Assembly (NCBI GenBank): GCA_021737145.1
Contig: JAIPEN010000004.1
Coordinates: 248,001 to 312,000 of the forward strand
Origin: Desulfarculaceae bacterium
GTDB taxonomy: Bacteria; Desulfobacterota; Desulfarculia; Desulfarculales; Desulfarculaceae
DNA length: 64,000 nucleotides
Direction of reading: 5' to 3'
Shown piece by piece: positions 32,837-42,989 of this stretch. The position numbers and the translations under genes are program-made. Numbering within the stretch: position 1 is the first letter of the stretch; each line of letters starts with the position of its first letter. The notes under the pieces are model-generated. The model searched no databases. It saw nothing but the letters and a program-made list of their open reading frames with translations, and was not told where the DNA came from.

Positions 32837-33832
32837 CTAAAAGGACGCCAGGCGATAGTGCTCCAGGGTGGCGGCCACCCGGTGGCCGGCCAGTTGCAGC
32901 GCCCTCTCCTCTTCCTCATCGATTATACGCTCGGTCTGTCCGGCAAAGGCCCACACCCCCACCAGCCGCCGCCAAGCCAACAGCGGCACGCCCAAAAAGG
33001 CGTTGTATCCCCTGATCGGCTCGTCCGGCGAGATGAGATAGCTCTTGCCCTGACCGGGGCGCATGCGCCGGTGGGACAAGGGCCGGGCCTCGCGCATGAT
33101 CCAACCCACCAGGCCCTGGCTCACCGGAAAGGAGCGCCCCCGCAGGGTGGCCACGCTGGGGCCTTGCACCGATTCCACCCAGAACTGCTTGCGGCCCGGA
33201 TGCAGCAGGCACAAAAAGCCCATGGACAGGCCGCTGAAGCGCCGTCCCGCGTCCAGCACCTCGTCGTAGAGCTGGCGGCGGCCGCTGAAGCTCAACGAGG
33301 CGTTTTCTATGTCATAGAGCAAGTCCAGGATGCGGCCGTAGAGCGCCTCCCGGGCGCATGTCTCGTGCTGGGCCACGATCTGGCTCATGAACACCGCGAA
33401 ATCGCGGATGATTTTCTTTTCGCGCTCTCCGAAAATCTGGCGGTTCTTGGTGTCGACCACCAAGACCCCCCAGTCGCCCACCGGCATGCCCACAAAGGCC
33501 TTGATGCCCTCGTCGTCGTAATAGAGCCCCGTGGCGGTGGAGCTCTGCTGATAGCGGTCCACATCCACCGGCCGCTTGTGCTTGGCCACCCAGCCCACCA
33601 GGCCCTCGCCGACCTCCACCGGGTCGTCGGCCCGGAAGGAGCGGGCCAGGGTGTGCCAGGCTGCGGCGTAGAGGCGCTCGCCGCCGGGGTCGCGCAAAAA
33701 CAGGGCCACGGTGGAAGCCTCGGTCAGGTTGGCCAACAGGTCAACCGCTTCCTTCAACCCATGACGGGACTGGGGGGGAGTGCGGCCGGGCACGGCCGTG
33801 GGCTCAGCAGCAATCGCTGCGGAATTTGGCAT
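32837..33832 (-). CDS. tandem GAF-domain protein
   Basis: 331 residues from ATG 33832 (AGGAC upstream). The first GAF domain spans roughly residues 25-165 (DLLANLTEASTVALFLRDPGG ... GEGLVGWVAKHKRPVDV) and the second about 185-325 (VSQGLVGWIMREARPLSHRRM). There is no kinase, cyclase or HTH output domain, so it likely acts by protein contact after binding a small ligand. It overlaps the DUF6485 gene by 29 bp and precedes mreB. Confidence 0.8.
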   Translation of the reverse strand: MPNSAAIAAEPTAVPGRTPPQSRHGLKEAVDLLANLTEASTVALFLRDPGGERLYAAAWHTLARSFRADDPVEVGEGLVGWVAKHKRPVDVDRYQQSSTATGLYYDDEGIKAFVGMPVGDWGVLVVDTKNRQIFGEREKKIIRDFAVFMSQIVAQHETCAREALYGRILDLLYDIENASLSFSGRRQLYDEVLDAGRRFSGLSMGFLCLLHPGRKQFWVESVQGPSVATLRGRSFPVSQGLVGWIMREARPLSHRRMRPGQGKSYLISPDEPIRGYNAFLGVPLLAWRRLVGVWAFAGQTERIIDEEEERALQLAGHRVAATLEHYRLASF

Positions 33833-34022
33833 ATGTCCTGTCGTAGCTGCGCTCTCCTTGCGGGGTGAAAAAACAGCCCGGGATTTCGCGCATGCGGCGG
33901 TGATAGGCAACACACTGACAGCAGAGGCCCGTTTTGTCGCACGCGCTGTAAGAGCACGTACATTGGGACAAATTAGCCTGCAGGTTGGGGCAAGCCTCCT
34001 TCATTTTTTTGTAATCTGGCAC
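33804..34022 (-). CDS. DUF6485-type Cys-rich protein
   Basis: 72 residues from GTG 34022 with CAGGAG eight bases upstream. Nine cysteines lie in the pattern CP..L / CTCSYSAC / GLCCQCVAYHR / IPGCFF, followed by ERSYDRTYAKF, as in the small DUF6485 family of anaerobes. It probably binds metal. It overlaps the start of the GAF gene, so the two are co-translated. Confidence 0.8.
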   Translation of the reverse strand: MPDYKKMKEACPNLQANLSQCTCSYSACDKTGLCCQCVAYHRRMREIPGCFFTPQGERSYDRTYAKFRSDCC

Positions 34023-34189
34023 GAAACGGGCTCCTGGTGAAAAAAATACGTATTGTGCTGGCCCACCAGCCTATGGAACCACTCTATATAGTTGGGTAAT
34101 TATAGTCAACCACAAAATGGTGGGGTTGAGCGCCCAAATTCGAAGCTTTAGCCCTTGCCAAGCGGCTTCAGGGTAATTATTACTATCTC

Positions 34190-35005
34190 ATGCCTGAATT
34201 ACCAGAAGTAGAAAGCGTCCGCCGCACCATGTCCCCCGGCCTGCTGGGCCGCACCCCCAAAAGCCTGCGGGTGGGCCTGGCTAAACTGGTGCGCCCCACT
34301 CCCAAGGCCCTCTCGGCCGGCATCCGGGGCCGCGAGATCGAGCGTCTGGAGCGCCACGGCAAGCTCCTGATGCTCAAGATGGCCGGCAGCGGGGTGTGGG
34401 CCATCCACCTGGGCATGACCGGGCAGGTGATCCTGGCCGAGACCAAGCCCAAGGTCAAGCACGTGCACATCACCGTGGGCTTTGACGACGACGGCCCCAA
34501 TCTCTATTTCCGCGACCCCCGTCAGTTCGGCTTCATGGCCTGGTGCCCGGACCGCGCCTCCCTGGAGGCCGGCCCCTTGGCCAACATGGGCCCCGACGCC
34601 CTGGGCATGGACCAGGCCCTGTTTTTGGAGCGCCTGTCCGGCCGGGGCGGCAAGCTGAAGAGCCTGCTGCTGGACCAGCGGGTCCTGGCCGGAGTGGGCA
34701 ACATCTACGCGGACGAGTCCTTGCACCGGGCCGGGCTCAATCCCCTGAGCCGGCCCTGCGACCTGAGCCAAGAGCAGCTATGCAACCTGCACGATCATTT
34801 GCAAGAGACCCTGAACGAGGCCCTGGCCCGGGGCGGCTCCTCGGTGAGCAACTTCGTGGACGCCCACGGCCGGCCCGGCACCTTTCAGCACGCCCACCGG
34901 GTTTACAAGCGCGGGGGCCAGCCCTGCCCCGCCTGCGGCGCGCCCATCGAGCGCATCGTGGTGGCCGGCCGCTCCACCCACTTCTGCCCCCATTGCCAAA
35001 AATAG
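34190..35005 (+). CDS. mutM: formamidopyrimidine-DNA glycosylase
   Basis: 271 residues. Base-excision repair of 8-oxoguanine. The N-terminal catalytic MPELPEVE (Pro2, Glu3), the H2TH region with GVGNIYADE, and the C-terminal zinc finger CPACG...FCPHCQK are all present. ATG 34190. It is divergent from the DUF6485-GAF-mreB group across about 170 bp of AT-rich DNA. Confidence 0.96.
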   Translation: MPELPEVESVRRTMSPGLLGRTPKSLRVGLAKLVRPTPKALSAGIRGREIERLERHGKLLMLKMAGSGVWAIHLGMTGQVILAETKPKVKHVHITVGFDDDGPNLYFRDPRQFGFMAWCPDRASLEAGPLANMGPDALGMDQALFLERLSGRGGKLKSLLLDQRVLAGVGNIYADESLHRAGLNPLSRPCDLSQEQLCNLHDHLQETLNEALARGGSSVSNFVDAHGRPGTFQHAHRVYKRGGQPCPACGAPIERIVVAGRSTHFCPHCQK

Positions 35006-35071
35006 CCCTTTTTTGACCAGCCAGTGCCGGGCGTGACATAATCCCGGACAACCTCAACCGGGAGAGTGAAC

Positions 35072-36364
35072 GTGTCCTGGTTTACACGCCTGTCCTGCTG
35101 CCTGGCCTTGCTCCTGGCCCTGGCCTTGCCCGCCCAGGCAACGGAGCCAAAGGCCGCCCCAATAGCGCCGGTGGTGTTCAGCGACCGGACCTACGACTTC
35201 GAGCTGCGCCGCATCCTGGGCTATGCCCTGTCCGGCGGGGCGGACCTGAACGAGTCCCTGGCCGCGGCCCACGCCATCAAGCAGGGGGACGGCGATTCCT
35301 GGTACGAGGCCTGGTTCAGCCTGGCCCAGCGGGTGCGGGCCCAGGGCGAGGCCAGCCTGGCCCGGGGACACCGGGTCTCGGCCCGGGAGGCCCTGCTCAG
35401 GGCCAGCGCCTATTACCGCCCGGCAGACTTCTTTTTGCACGGCAACCCCAAGGACCCGCGCATCCTGCGCTCCTGGAAGCTGAGCCGCGACACCTTCCGC
35501 CAGGCCGCGAGGCTCATGGACCACCCGGTGGAGGTGGTGAGCATCCCCTACCAAGGGACCACCCTGCCCGGCTACTTTCTGCGGCCCGACGCCTCGGACC
35601 GGGCCCGCAAGACCCTGATCGTGCAGACCGGGTTCGACGGCACCGGCGAGGAGCTCTACTTCGAGGTGGCCTTCTTCGCCCTGCCCCGTGGCTACAACGT
35701 GCTCATCTTCGAGGGGCCGGGCCAGGGCGGCGTGATCCGGGCCCAGGGACTTTTCTTCCGGCCGGACTGGGAAAAGGTGGTCACCCCGGTGGTGGACTGG
35801 GCCCTGAGCCGGCCGGAGGTGGATCCCAAGCGCCTGGCCCTCATGGGCCTGTCCATGGGCGGCTACATGGTGGCCCGGGCCGCGGCCCATGAGCACCGCC
35901 TGACCGCCCTGGTGGCCAATCCCGGGGTCCTGGACATGATGGCCGGCAGGCGCCCCACGCCCAAGCAGTGGCGGGAAATGAAGTCCGATCCTGGCATGTC
36001 CAACAAGATCATGCGTCAACGCATGGCCCAGAGCATCGGCTTTCGCTGGCTGGTCGACAACGGCATGTACACCATGGGCGTGGACACGCCGCTCAAGTTC
36101 ATGGAGCAGCTCTCCCGCTACCGGCTCACCCCGGCCCAGGCCGCGCGGATCCGCGCCACCAGCCTGGTCATCGCCAGCCGCGGCGACCACCTCATGCCCT
36201 ATGAGGGCCAAAAGGGCCTTTACGACGCCATGACCTGCCCCAAGACCCTCATGGAGTTCACCGCCGCCCAGGACGCCACGCCCCATTGCCAGATGGGGGC
36301 CATGGCCCTGTCCAACCAGCGCATCTTCGACTGGCTGGACCAGACCCTGGACCCGCCGCGCTGA
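35072..36364 (+). CDS. exported alpha/beta hydrolase (FrsA/DUF1100-like)
   Basis: About 430 residues with a signal peptide (cleavage near ALPAQA). After a helical N-terminal part comes the hydrolase core: oxyanion-region QTGFDGTGEE, GPGQGG, nucleophile elbow GLSMGGY, and late motifs SRGDHLMP (Asp) and DATPHCQ (His). Similar architectures are seen in FrsA and C-C bond hydrolases. GTG 35072 has GGGAG at good spacing; GTG 35066 is also possible. Substrate is unknown. Confidence 0.82.
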   Translation: MSWFTRLSCCLALLLALALPAQATEPKAAPIAPVVFSDRTYDFELRRILGYALSGGADLNESLAAAHAIKQGDGDSWYEAWFSLAQRVRAQGEASLARGHRVSAREALLRASAYYRPADFFLHGNPKDPRILRSWKLSRDTFRQAARLMDHPVEVVSIPYQGTTLPGYFLRPDASDRARKTLIVQTGFDGTGEELYFEVAFFALPRGYNVLIFEGPGQGGVIRAQGLFFRPDWEKVVTPVVDWALSRPEVDPKRLALMGLSMGGYMVARAAAHEHRLTALVANPGVLDMMAGRRPTPKQWREMKSDPGMSNKIMRQRMAQSIGFRWLVDNGMYTMGVDTPLKFMEQLSRYRLTPAQAARIRATSLVIASRGDHLMPYEGQKGLYDAMTCPKTLMEFTAAQDATPHCQMGAMALSNQRIFDWLDQTLDPPR

Positions 36365-36366
36365 GC

Positions 36367-36990
36367 CTAGGCTGTCCGGCCGCCCTGCATGATGCGCCAG
36401 GCCCACAGGGCGCAGACGATGCCCAGAAAGGCGCCGGCCACGATGTCGGAGGGAAAGTGCCGGGTGACGATGACCCGGGAGACGCCCACCATCCCGGCCA
36501 GCACCCACAAAGGCCAGCGGGCCTTGGGCCAGAGCAGGCCCAGGGCGGTCAGGGCCGAGAAGATGCGGAAGTTGTGGCCCGAGGGGAAGGAGTGGGCCCA
36601 GCCCTTGGCCGCGAACCAGGAAAAGCCGTACAGGCCCTTGTCGAACAGCATCACCGGCCGATAGCGGCCAAAGAACCACTTCAGGGTCTCGCCGATGAGC
36701 ATGGCCGCCACCACGGTCAGGCACACGTAGAGCAGGCCGCGCACCCCGGGCGTGAGCCCACGGCCCAGGGCCAGCACCCCGCCCAGCACCAGGCCGCAGA
36801 ACAGCCACACATTGTGAAAGCCGTGATCCGCCAGCAGGCTCACATAGGTGGCCGCGTTGAACAGCGCGCCTCCGGCCAGGCGGTGACAGGCAAAGGCAAT
36901 CGGCCGGTCCACGAACCAGAACAGCAGCACGGTCAGCGCCGCCACGGCCAGCCCGGTCAGACAGGTGATTTTCAGCAAACGCCGGTCCAT
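36367..36990 (-). CDS. PAP2-family membrane phosphatase
   Basis: 207 residues, about five or six membrane helices. The three active-site motifs are KWFFGRYRP (K-x6-RP), SFPSGH and SRVIVTRHFPSD. Family members dephosphorylate lipid phosphates or undecaprenyl diphosphate at the outer face of the inner membrane. ATG 36990 has AAGGAGA upstream. Its end is two bases from the convergent hydrolase gene. Confidence 0.9.
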   Translation of the reverse strand: MDRRLLKITCLTGLAVAALTVLLFWFVDRPIAFACHRLAGGALFNAATYVSLLADHGFHNVWLFCGLVLGGVLALGRGLTPGVRGLLYVCLTVVAAMLIGETLKWFFGRYRPVMLFDKGLYGFSWFAAKGWAHSFPSGHNFRIFSALTALGLLWPKARWPLWVLAGMVGVSRVIVTRHFPSDIVAGAFLGIVCALWAWRIMQGGRTA

Positions 36991-37210
36991 GCCGTCTCCT
37001 TATCCTGCCCAGTCATGGCGGCCATGGTAGGTCATGGAGCCCCGCCAGGTCAAATCGCCCGCCAAAAGGGGAGAATTTCGCCGGGGGGTGGCGCTATGGG
37101 AACATAGTTGTTAGGGTAGCCCCAATCCAAAAAGTCCCGCCGATTTGCATCCTGGAGCCGGCCGGGCTCGCATTCGACTAAATCCGGGATACGTAAGGAG
37201 CAAGCAAGCC

Positions 37211-37621
37211 ATGGCCATAAGCGCCGGCGACAAAGTGCGGATGCACTACACTGCCAAACTGGAAGACGGCACGGTGGTGGATAGCAGCGAAGGCAAGGAT
37301 CCCCTGGAGTTCGACGCGGGCAGCGATCAGCTCATCCCCGGCGTGTCCAACGCGGTGATCGGCATGGAGATGGGCGAGAAAAAGACCGTGACCGTGTCCC
37401 CGGAGCAGGGCTACGGAGAGCACCACGCCGAGGCGGTGCAGCAGGTGGAGAAAAGCAACTTCCCGCCCGAGGTCAAGGTGGGCGACATGTTCAAGGCGGT
37501 CACTCCCGGCGGCGAGGTCATGGTGCGGGTCACCGAGGTGGACGGCGACAACGTCACCGTGGACGCCAACCACCCCCTGGCCGGCCAGACCCTGATCTTC
37601 GACATGGAGATCGTGGAGTAG
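37211..37621 (+). CDS. FKBP-type peptidyl-prolyl isomerase (SlyD-like)
   Basis: 136 residues. DKVRMHYTAKLEDGTVVDSS, GSDQLIPGVSNAVIGMEMGEKKTVTVSPEQGYGEH and the inserted chaperone flap are typical of SlyD-type FKBPs. The His-rich nickel-binding tail of E. coli SlyD is absent. ATG 37211 has AAGGAG upstream. The gene is monocistronic and ends at a clear terminator. Confidence 0.92.
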   Translation: MAISAGDKVRMHYTAKLEDGTVVDSSEGKDPLEFDAGSDQLIPGVSNAVIGMEMGEKKTVTVSPEQGYGEHHAEAVQQVEKSNFPPEVKVGDMFKAVTPGGEVMVRVTEVDGDNVTVDANHPLAGQTLIFDMEIVE

Positions 37622-37652
37622 GCTCGGCGAAGAGTTAGTTTTTAAAAAAAGA

Positions 37653-37684
37653 AGCCCGGGCGGTGTATGCCGCTCGGGCTTTTT
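37653..37684 (+). terminator. intrinsic terminator after the FKBP gene
   Basis: The stem AGCCCGGGCGG/CCGCTCGGGCT (one mismatch, loop TGTATG) is followed by TTTT. The A-rich upstream flank could make it work in both directions, also ending the convergent nuclease gene. Confidence 0.85.
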
Positions 37685-37707
37685 ACATATCAATAACGCT
37701 TCTAAAT

Positions 37708-39603
37708 CTAGCACCAAGGCGGGACAACAGCTCTGCCCAAAGAGTCCCAATCTTCATCGAGTGCATTTTTTATTGCACTGAAAACTGTATTTAAAAAACC
37801 GTTGGGGTCAGAAACACTAAATCTTTCGGGATTCATCTTACACACTACTTGATCATTTAACCTTTTTTTTGCTTTCGCTTCGCGCGATTTCCTTTGCCGG
37901 TCCCCGAGGGCGTTCCAGTCCCCTCCATTCAGCGCACAGAAAGCCTTAGCAACATCTTGCGGGACGTCACTCGATCCATTTACAACAATGGACAAACCAT
38001 CCCCATACTCTTCTTGAATGGCATCCAAATGTAGGTAGTTTTCAGTTTCTCTAAAACATGTGATAAAGGCGCAACAGCGTTCTCGCCCATTTACTTCAGC
38101 AGCTGTTCGTGCGTGTGGTGTTACAGGCGGATCAGTTGGTCCAGCATCCCTATCATAAATATGAATTTCAGGTATATTTAAGCCATCAAGACGACTAGCC
38201 CAACACTCTAAGCTAGATCCTCCCAATGGAATGAATACAACATTACCTTCACGTTCTAAGCTAATAAGGTCAGGGATGTCCAATCCGTGGCCAATAAGAG
38301 TCTTAGAGGTATTGCGCCAGAAATCAATATCTCGGACTCCTTCAACTCCTATAAATAACTTTACATCATGATCGAGGAGCACACCGAGTGAGTCAATAGC
38401 TAATCGTGCTGCATCTTCTCCACCAACTATAGATGGTGTAGCGCCAGGTTCTCCAGTGATGAATATAATCTTGTTTAAAGGTAATTTACGCACGAGGACT
38501 GGTGTGTGTGTTGTGATGATAACTTGGTAATTACCGGTCTCAGCCAACTCTTGAAATGCTTCCAAAAGCATGGCTTGGTTATCCGGGTGCTGTGAGGTCT
38601 CCGGTTCCTCTATTGCCAAAATTACGCTATTTTTGTTAGCCTCTCCTGCCGAGCTATCTGCTTTCGCTCTAAAAAAACTTAATAAAATCAATCTTCTGAC
38701 ACCGCTACCTCTTTTATTTATTGGCACCTGCCCTTCGTCAGTTAAAGAAACGCCAAACAAGGTTTCCCACTTTTTATGCGTAACCCTGGGCAACAGTTCT
38801 TTGGCAAGATTTTCATCCAACTCTGCCAATTTGTCGACAGTAGCTGAAGCGACGTCCGAAATCTGCTTTCTGACCAGTTCAGTAATTCGATCTAACTCTG
38901 CTTGCTGGCTACTTATTGCTTCCTTAATTGCAAGATTCAAGGGATCTTGAGCTTCTTCATCTTGATCGGTACTAGGGCGATCAGCTTTAAACAAAGAATA
39001 AATAGGCATTTCTGACTCTAATGTAGCATTTATATTTTTTACATCATCACTCTTGACTATGATTTCAGTAGACGCAAGGTTTAGCTCTCCAAAGAAATCC
39101 CATATAGCCCTTCTAATCTCTGCCTTTGCTCGCTCGTCGACACTTGTTAAGTCTACACCTAATTCACTTGCTCGCTTTTTAAGTTGGGGTAATGTCAAGG
39201 AAAGTAGATCGTTTGCCCCCTCAACCTTTGGATGAAGACATTTTATGTACACATTTTTTGGTTTGCTTTTACCTCCAATGAACTCTTTTATTATTTCAAC
39301 ATTACCATTTTCATTAAGAAGGTATTCGTCTTTTAAGGTGGTAGAATATGAAGAATCTATTACAATTGGGCCATCTGGTGGTTCAGAGAATTCACATGAC
39401 ACACGAATGGTATCGCTACCAGTAAAAACACAACAATCGTCTGAGTCCAAACGCTTTTCGTTGAAAAATAAATCTAGCGCCTCAAGAAGAGATGATTTCC
39501 CAGAATCATTTTTACCAATTAGTGCTGTAAAGTCGTTGAGTGCGAAAATGGTAGGTTCTGCATAGCGCCGGTAGTTTTCCAACGTAGTTTTAACAAGCTT
39601 CAT
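37708..39603 (-). CDS. OLD-family ATP-dependent nuclease (ATPase-TOPRIM), AT-rich
   Basis: 631 residues. An ABC-type ATPase (Walker A GKNDSGKSS; signature RGSGVRRLIL; Walker B ILAIEEPETSQHP; H-loop TTHTP) is followed by a TOPRIM nuclease domain (GVEGVRDIDFW with Glu, then IYDRDAG). Such proteins (P2 OLD, GajA) cleave phage DNA in an ATP-regulated manner. No GajB-type UvrD helicase or other partner is adjacent, so it looks like a stand-alone class 1 OLD. Base composition is markedly AT-rich compared with both neighbours, indicating recent acquisition. The ATG at 39603 has GGGAGAG upstream. Confidence 0.88.
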   Translation of the reverse strand: MKLVKTTLENYRRYAEPTIFALNDFTALIGKNDSGKSSLLEALDLFFNEKRLDSDDCCVFTGSDTIRVSCEFSEPPDGPIVIDSSYSTTLKDEYLLNENGNVEIIKEFIGGKSKPKNVYIKCLHPKVEGANDLLSLTLPQLKKRASELGVDLTSVDERAKAEIRRAIWDFFGELNLASTEIIVKSDDVKNINATLESEMPIYSLFKADRPSTDQDEEAQDPLNLAIKEAISSQQAELDRITELVRKQISDVASATVDKLAELDENLAKELLPRVTHKKWETLFGVSLTDEGQVPINKRGSGVRRLILLSFFRAKADSSAGEANKNSVILAIEEPETSQHPDNQAMLLEAFQELAETGNYQVIITTHTPVLVRKLPLNKIIFITGEPGATPSIVGGEDAARLAIDSLGVLLDHDVKLFIGVEGVRDIDFWRNTSKTLIGHGLDIPDLISLEREGNVVFIPLGGSSLECWASRLDGLNIPEIHIYDRDAGPTDPPVTPHARTAAEVNGRERCCAFITCFRETENYLHLDAIQEEYGDGLSIVVNGSSDVPQDVAKAFCALNGGDWNALGDRQRKSREAKAKKRLNDQVVCKMNPERFSVSDPNGFLNTVFSAIKNALDEDWDSLGRAVVPPWC

Positions 39604-39677
39604 TTTCTCTCCCAATGTGAATCACCCGGCCCATGATAACACAGGCCGGGCGAATCTTTAATCTCGCGGTCTAGCTG

Positions 39678-42600
39678 CTACATCCCCCTGCGATACTGCC
39701 CGCCCACGTCATACAACGCTCTTGTGATCTGCCCCAGGGAGCAGACCCGCACTGTGTCCATGAGCTCGGCGAAGACATTGCCGCCGCTCAGGGCCACCTT
39801 TTGCAGCTTCTGGAGCGCGGCCTGGGCCTCTCCGGAGTGCTTGTCCTGGAACTCGCGCAGCCGCTTGAGTTGGGACTGCTTCTCTTCCTCGGTGGCCCGG
39901 GCCAGCTCCACGGCGCAATCGGGCTCACCCTCGCCCAGGTTGGGGTTCTTGAAGGTGTTCACCCCGATGATGGGCAGCTCGCCCGAGTGCTTTAGCATCT
40001 CGTAATAGATGCTCTCCTCCTGGATCTTGGAGCGCTGGTACCCCGTCTCCATGGCCCCCAACACCCCGCCCCGGGTGGTCAGGCGCATGAACTCCTCCAG
40101 CACCGCCTCCTCCACCAGGCTGGTCAGCTGCTCCACGATGAACGCGCCCTGCACCGGGTTCTGGTTCTTGGCCAGTCCCCACTCCTGGTTGATGATCATC
40201 TGGATGGCCACCGCCCGGCGCACCGAGTCCTCGCTTGGGGTGGTTATGGCCTCGTCATAGGCGTTGGTGTGCAGGGAGTTGCAGTTGTCGTAGATGGCGC
40301 ACAACGCCTGCAAGGTGGTGCGGATGTCGTTGAAGTTGATCTCCTGGGAGTGCAACGAACGGCCCGAGGTCTGGATGTGGTACTTGAGCATCTGGCTGCG
40401 GGGGCCCGCGCCGTACAGCTCGCGCATGGCCACGGCCCAGATGCGCCGGGCCACCCGCCCGATGACCGTGTACTCGATGTCCATGCCGTTACTAAAAAAG
40501 AAGCTCAGGTTGGGTGCGAAATCGTCGATGTCCATGCCGCGGCTCAGGTAATACTCCGCATAGGTGAAGCCGTTGGCCAGGGTGAAGGCGAGTTGGCTGA
40601 TGGGGTTGGCCCCGGCCTCGGCGATGTGATACCCGCTGATGGACACGCTGTAGAAGTTGCGCACGTCCTTGTCGATGAAGTACTGCTGGATGTCGCCCAT
40701 GGTGCGCAGGGCGAACTCGATGGAGAAGATGCAGGTGTTCTGCCCCTGGTCCTCCTTGAGAATGTCGGCCTGCACCGTGCCCCGCACGTTGGTCAGCACC
40801 ATGTCCTTGATGCGCTGGCGCTCCTCGCGGCTGGGCTCGCGGTTGTTCTCGGAGATGAACTTGTCGATCTGCTGGTCAATGGCGGTGTTGAAGAAAAAGG
40901 CCAGCATGATCGGGGCCGGGCCGTTGATGGTCATGGACACCGAGGTGTTGGGGTTCACCAGGTCGAAGCCGTCGTACAGGGCCTTCATGTCATCCAGGGT
41001 GCAGATGCTCACCCCGCTGGTGCCCACCTTGCCGTAGATGTCGGGCCGCTCGTCCGGGTCCCAGCCGTACAGGGTCACCGAGTCAAAAGCCGTGGACAGG
41101 CGGGCCGCCTTGGCCCCGGCGGTCAAGAGCTTGAAGCGGCGGTTGGTGCGGAAGGGGTCGCCCTCGCCCGCGAACATGCGGGTGGGGTCCTCGTCGGTGC
41201 GCTTAAAGGGGAACACGCCGGCGGTGTAGGGGAAGGAGCCGGGCACGTTTTCGCCGCGCATCCAGGTGTAGACCTCGGCCGGATCCTGGTAGGCGGGCAG
41301 GCACACCTTGGGAATGGAGGTGCCGGAAAGGGAGCGGGTGTTCAGCGGCACCCGGATCTCCCGGTCGCGCACCTTGTACACGTACTCCTCGCCCTCGTAG
41401 GCCTTTTGGGTCTGGGGCCACTGGGCCAGCAGCCGGTGGGTGCGCTCGTCGAATCCCTCTTCCAAACGGTGCACCTCGGCCCGCAGCTTTTCCAGGGCCG
41501 CCTCCAGGCCGGGGTCTCCCTCCCAGGCCGAGGCCATGGCGTCGTGGGTCTCCTTCATCTGCCACACCCGGCGCACCAGATCAGCCTGCTGCTTGGTGCG
41601 CTGGTGATAGCTCCGGATGGTCTCGGCGATCTCAGCCAAATAGCGGGTGCGCTCCGGCGGCACGATGATGGTGCGGCTGGAGGAATGAGTCTGCTTGACC
41701 GGCTGCCGGGGGCTCTTGAGCGCCACCCCGGTCTTTTCCTTGATCTCGGCCAGCAGGGCCAAATACAGGGCCGTGACCCCGTCGTCGTTGAACTTGGAGG
41801 CAATGGTGCCGTAGACCGGCATCTGGTCCGGGTTGGTGCTCCAGGCGTTCAGGTTTCGCTGCATCTGCTTGCGAACGTCCCTGAGGGCGTCTTCGGAGCC
41901 CCGCCGCTCGAACTTGTTAACGGCCACCAGGTCCGCGAAGTCGAGCATGTCGATCTTCTCCAGCTGGCTGGCCGCGCCGAACTCGCTGGTCATCACGTAG
42001 AGGCTCAGGTCCACCACATCCACCACCGCGGCGTCGCCCTGGCCAATGCCCGCGGTCTCCACCACCACCAGGTCATAGCCCGCGGCGGTGCACACCTTGA
42101 TCACGTCGCCCAGGGCCCGGCTGATCTCCATGGAGGAGCCCCGCGTGGCCAGGGAGCGCATGTACACCCGATCGTTGTCCAGGCTGTTCATGCGGATGCG
42201 GTCGCCCAACAGCGCCCCGCCGGACTTGCGCCGGGTGGGGTCCACGCTGATCACGGCCACGGTCTTGTCCGGGAAGTCGTGCAAAAAGCGGATGAGAAGC
42301 TCGTCAGTGAGCGAGGACTTGCCCGCCCCGCCGGTGCCGGTTACCCCCACCACGGGCACATGCTTGCCGCCCTGTTTTTCCTTCAGGCGCTCCCGCCACT
42401 CCTCGAGGCCGTTCCCGCCCTCCAGGGCGGCCCGCTCCACCAGGCTTATGGCCCGGGCCACCACCCTGGGATGGACCGGGTCCAGCTCGGCCAGGTCGTC
42501 CTGGTCGGCCATGTCCCCGGCCATCTCGTCCATCTGCTTGACCACGTCGTTGATGATGCCCTGCAAGCCCATCTTCTGGCCGTCGGTGGGCGAATAGACC

Positions 42601-42962
42601 CGGGAGACCCCGTAGTCCATGAGCTCCTTGATCTCCTCGGGCACGATGACCCCGCCGCCCCCGCCGAACACCAGGATGTCGGGCCGGCCCCTGTCCCGCA
42701 GCAGGTCCACCATGTATTTGAAGAACTCCACGTGCCCGCCCTGGTAGCAGGAGGCGCAGATGGCCTGGGCGTCCTCGGCGATGGCCGCGTTGACGATCTC
42801 GTTCACCGCCCGGTTGTGGGCCATGTGGATCACTTCCACGCCGGTGGCCTGCAGGATGCGGCGGATGATGTTGATGGCCGCGTCATGACCGTCGAAAAGG
42901 CTGGCCGCGGTGACCGCGCGCACCGGGTTTTTCGGCTTGTAGGGCTTGGTCTCGAAGCTCAT
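39678..42962 (-). CDS. icmF: fused isobutyryl-CoA mutase (IcmF), B12-dependent
   Basis: 1,094 residues carrying the full IcmF order. The N-terminal B12 domain has DGHD (His26). A MeaB-like GTPase chaperone follows, with P-loop [12 protein letters not shown] near 210-220 and NKFERRG. The C-terminal acyl-CoA mutase barrel starts near 560 ([11 protein letters not shown], then TRMFAGEGD). It interconverts isobutyryl- and n-butyryl-CoA using adenosylcobalamin. The Phe in VFPFKR is where methylmalonyl-CoA mutases have Tyr, favouring the IcmF substrate class. The TetR gene 27 bp upstream is probably co-transcribed. Confidence 0.95.
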   Translation of the reverse strand: MSFETKPYKPKNPVRAVTAASLFDGHDAAINIIRRILQATGVEVIHMAHNRAVNEIVNAAIAEDAQAICASCYQGGHVEFFKYMVDLLRDRGRPDILVFGGGGGVIVPEEIKELMDYGVSRVYSPTDGQKMGLQGIINDVVKQMDEMAGDMADQDDLAELDPVHPRVVARAISLVERAALEGGNGLEEWRERLKEKQGGKHVPVVGVTGTGGAGKSSLTDELLIRFLHDFPDKTVAVISVDPTRRKSGGALLGDRIRMNSLDNDRVYMRSLATRGSSMEISRALGDVIKVCTAAGYDLVVVETAGIGQGDAAVVDVVDLSLYVMTSEFGAASQLEKIDMLDFADLVAVNKFERRGSEDALRDVRKQMQRNLNAWSTNPDQMPVYGTIASKFNDDGVTALYLALLAEIKEKTGVALKSPRQPVKQTHSSSRTIIVPPERTRYLAEIAETIRSYHQRTKQQADLVRRVWQMKETHDAMASAWEGDPGLEAALEKLRAEVHRLEEGFDERTHRLLAQWPQTQKAYEGEEYVYKVRDREIRVPLNTRSLSGTSIPKVCLPAYQDPAEVYTWMRGENVPGSFPYTAGVFPFKRTDEDPTRMFAGEGDPFRTNRRFKLLTAGAKAARLSTAFDSVTLYGWDPDERPDIYGKVGTSGVSICTLDDMKALYDGFDLVNPNTSVSMTINGPAPIMLAFFFNTAIDQQIDKFISENNREPSREERQRIKDMVLTNVRGTVQADILKEDQGQNTCIFSIEFALRTMGDIQQYFIDKDVRNFYSVSISGYHIAEAGANPISQLAFTLANGFTYAEYYLSRGMDIDDFAPNLSFFFSNGMDIEYTVIGRVARRIWAVAMRELYGAGPRSQMLKYHIQTSGRSLHSQEINFNDIRTTLQALCAIYDNCNSLHTNAYDEAITTPSEDSVRRAVAIQMIINQEWGLAKNQNPVQGAFIVEQLTSLVEEAVLEEFMRLTTRGGVLGAMETGYQRSKIQEESIYYEMLKHSGELPIIGVNTFKNPNLGEGEPDCAVELARATEEEKQSQLKRLREFQDKHSGEAQAALQKLQKVALSGGNVFAELMDTVRVCSLGQITRALYDVGGQYRRGM

Positions 42963-42989
42963 GAATATTCCTCTCCGGCTAATTTCCCT

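Noticed and set aside
37708..39603. Gabija system (GajA)
   Set aside because: No GajB-like helicase is adjacent; the neighbours are a terminator and icmF, so only a stand-alone OLD call is supported.
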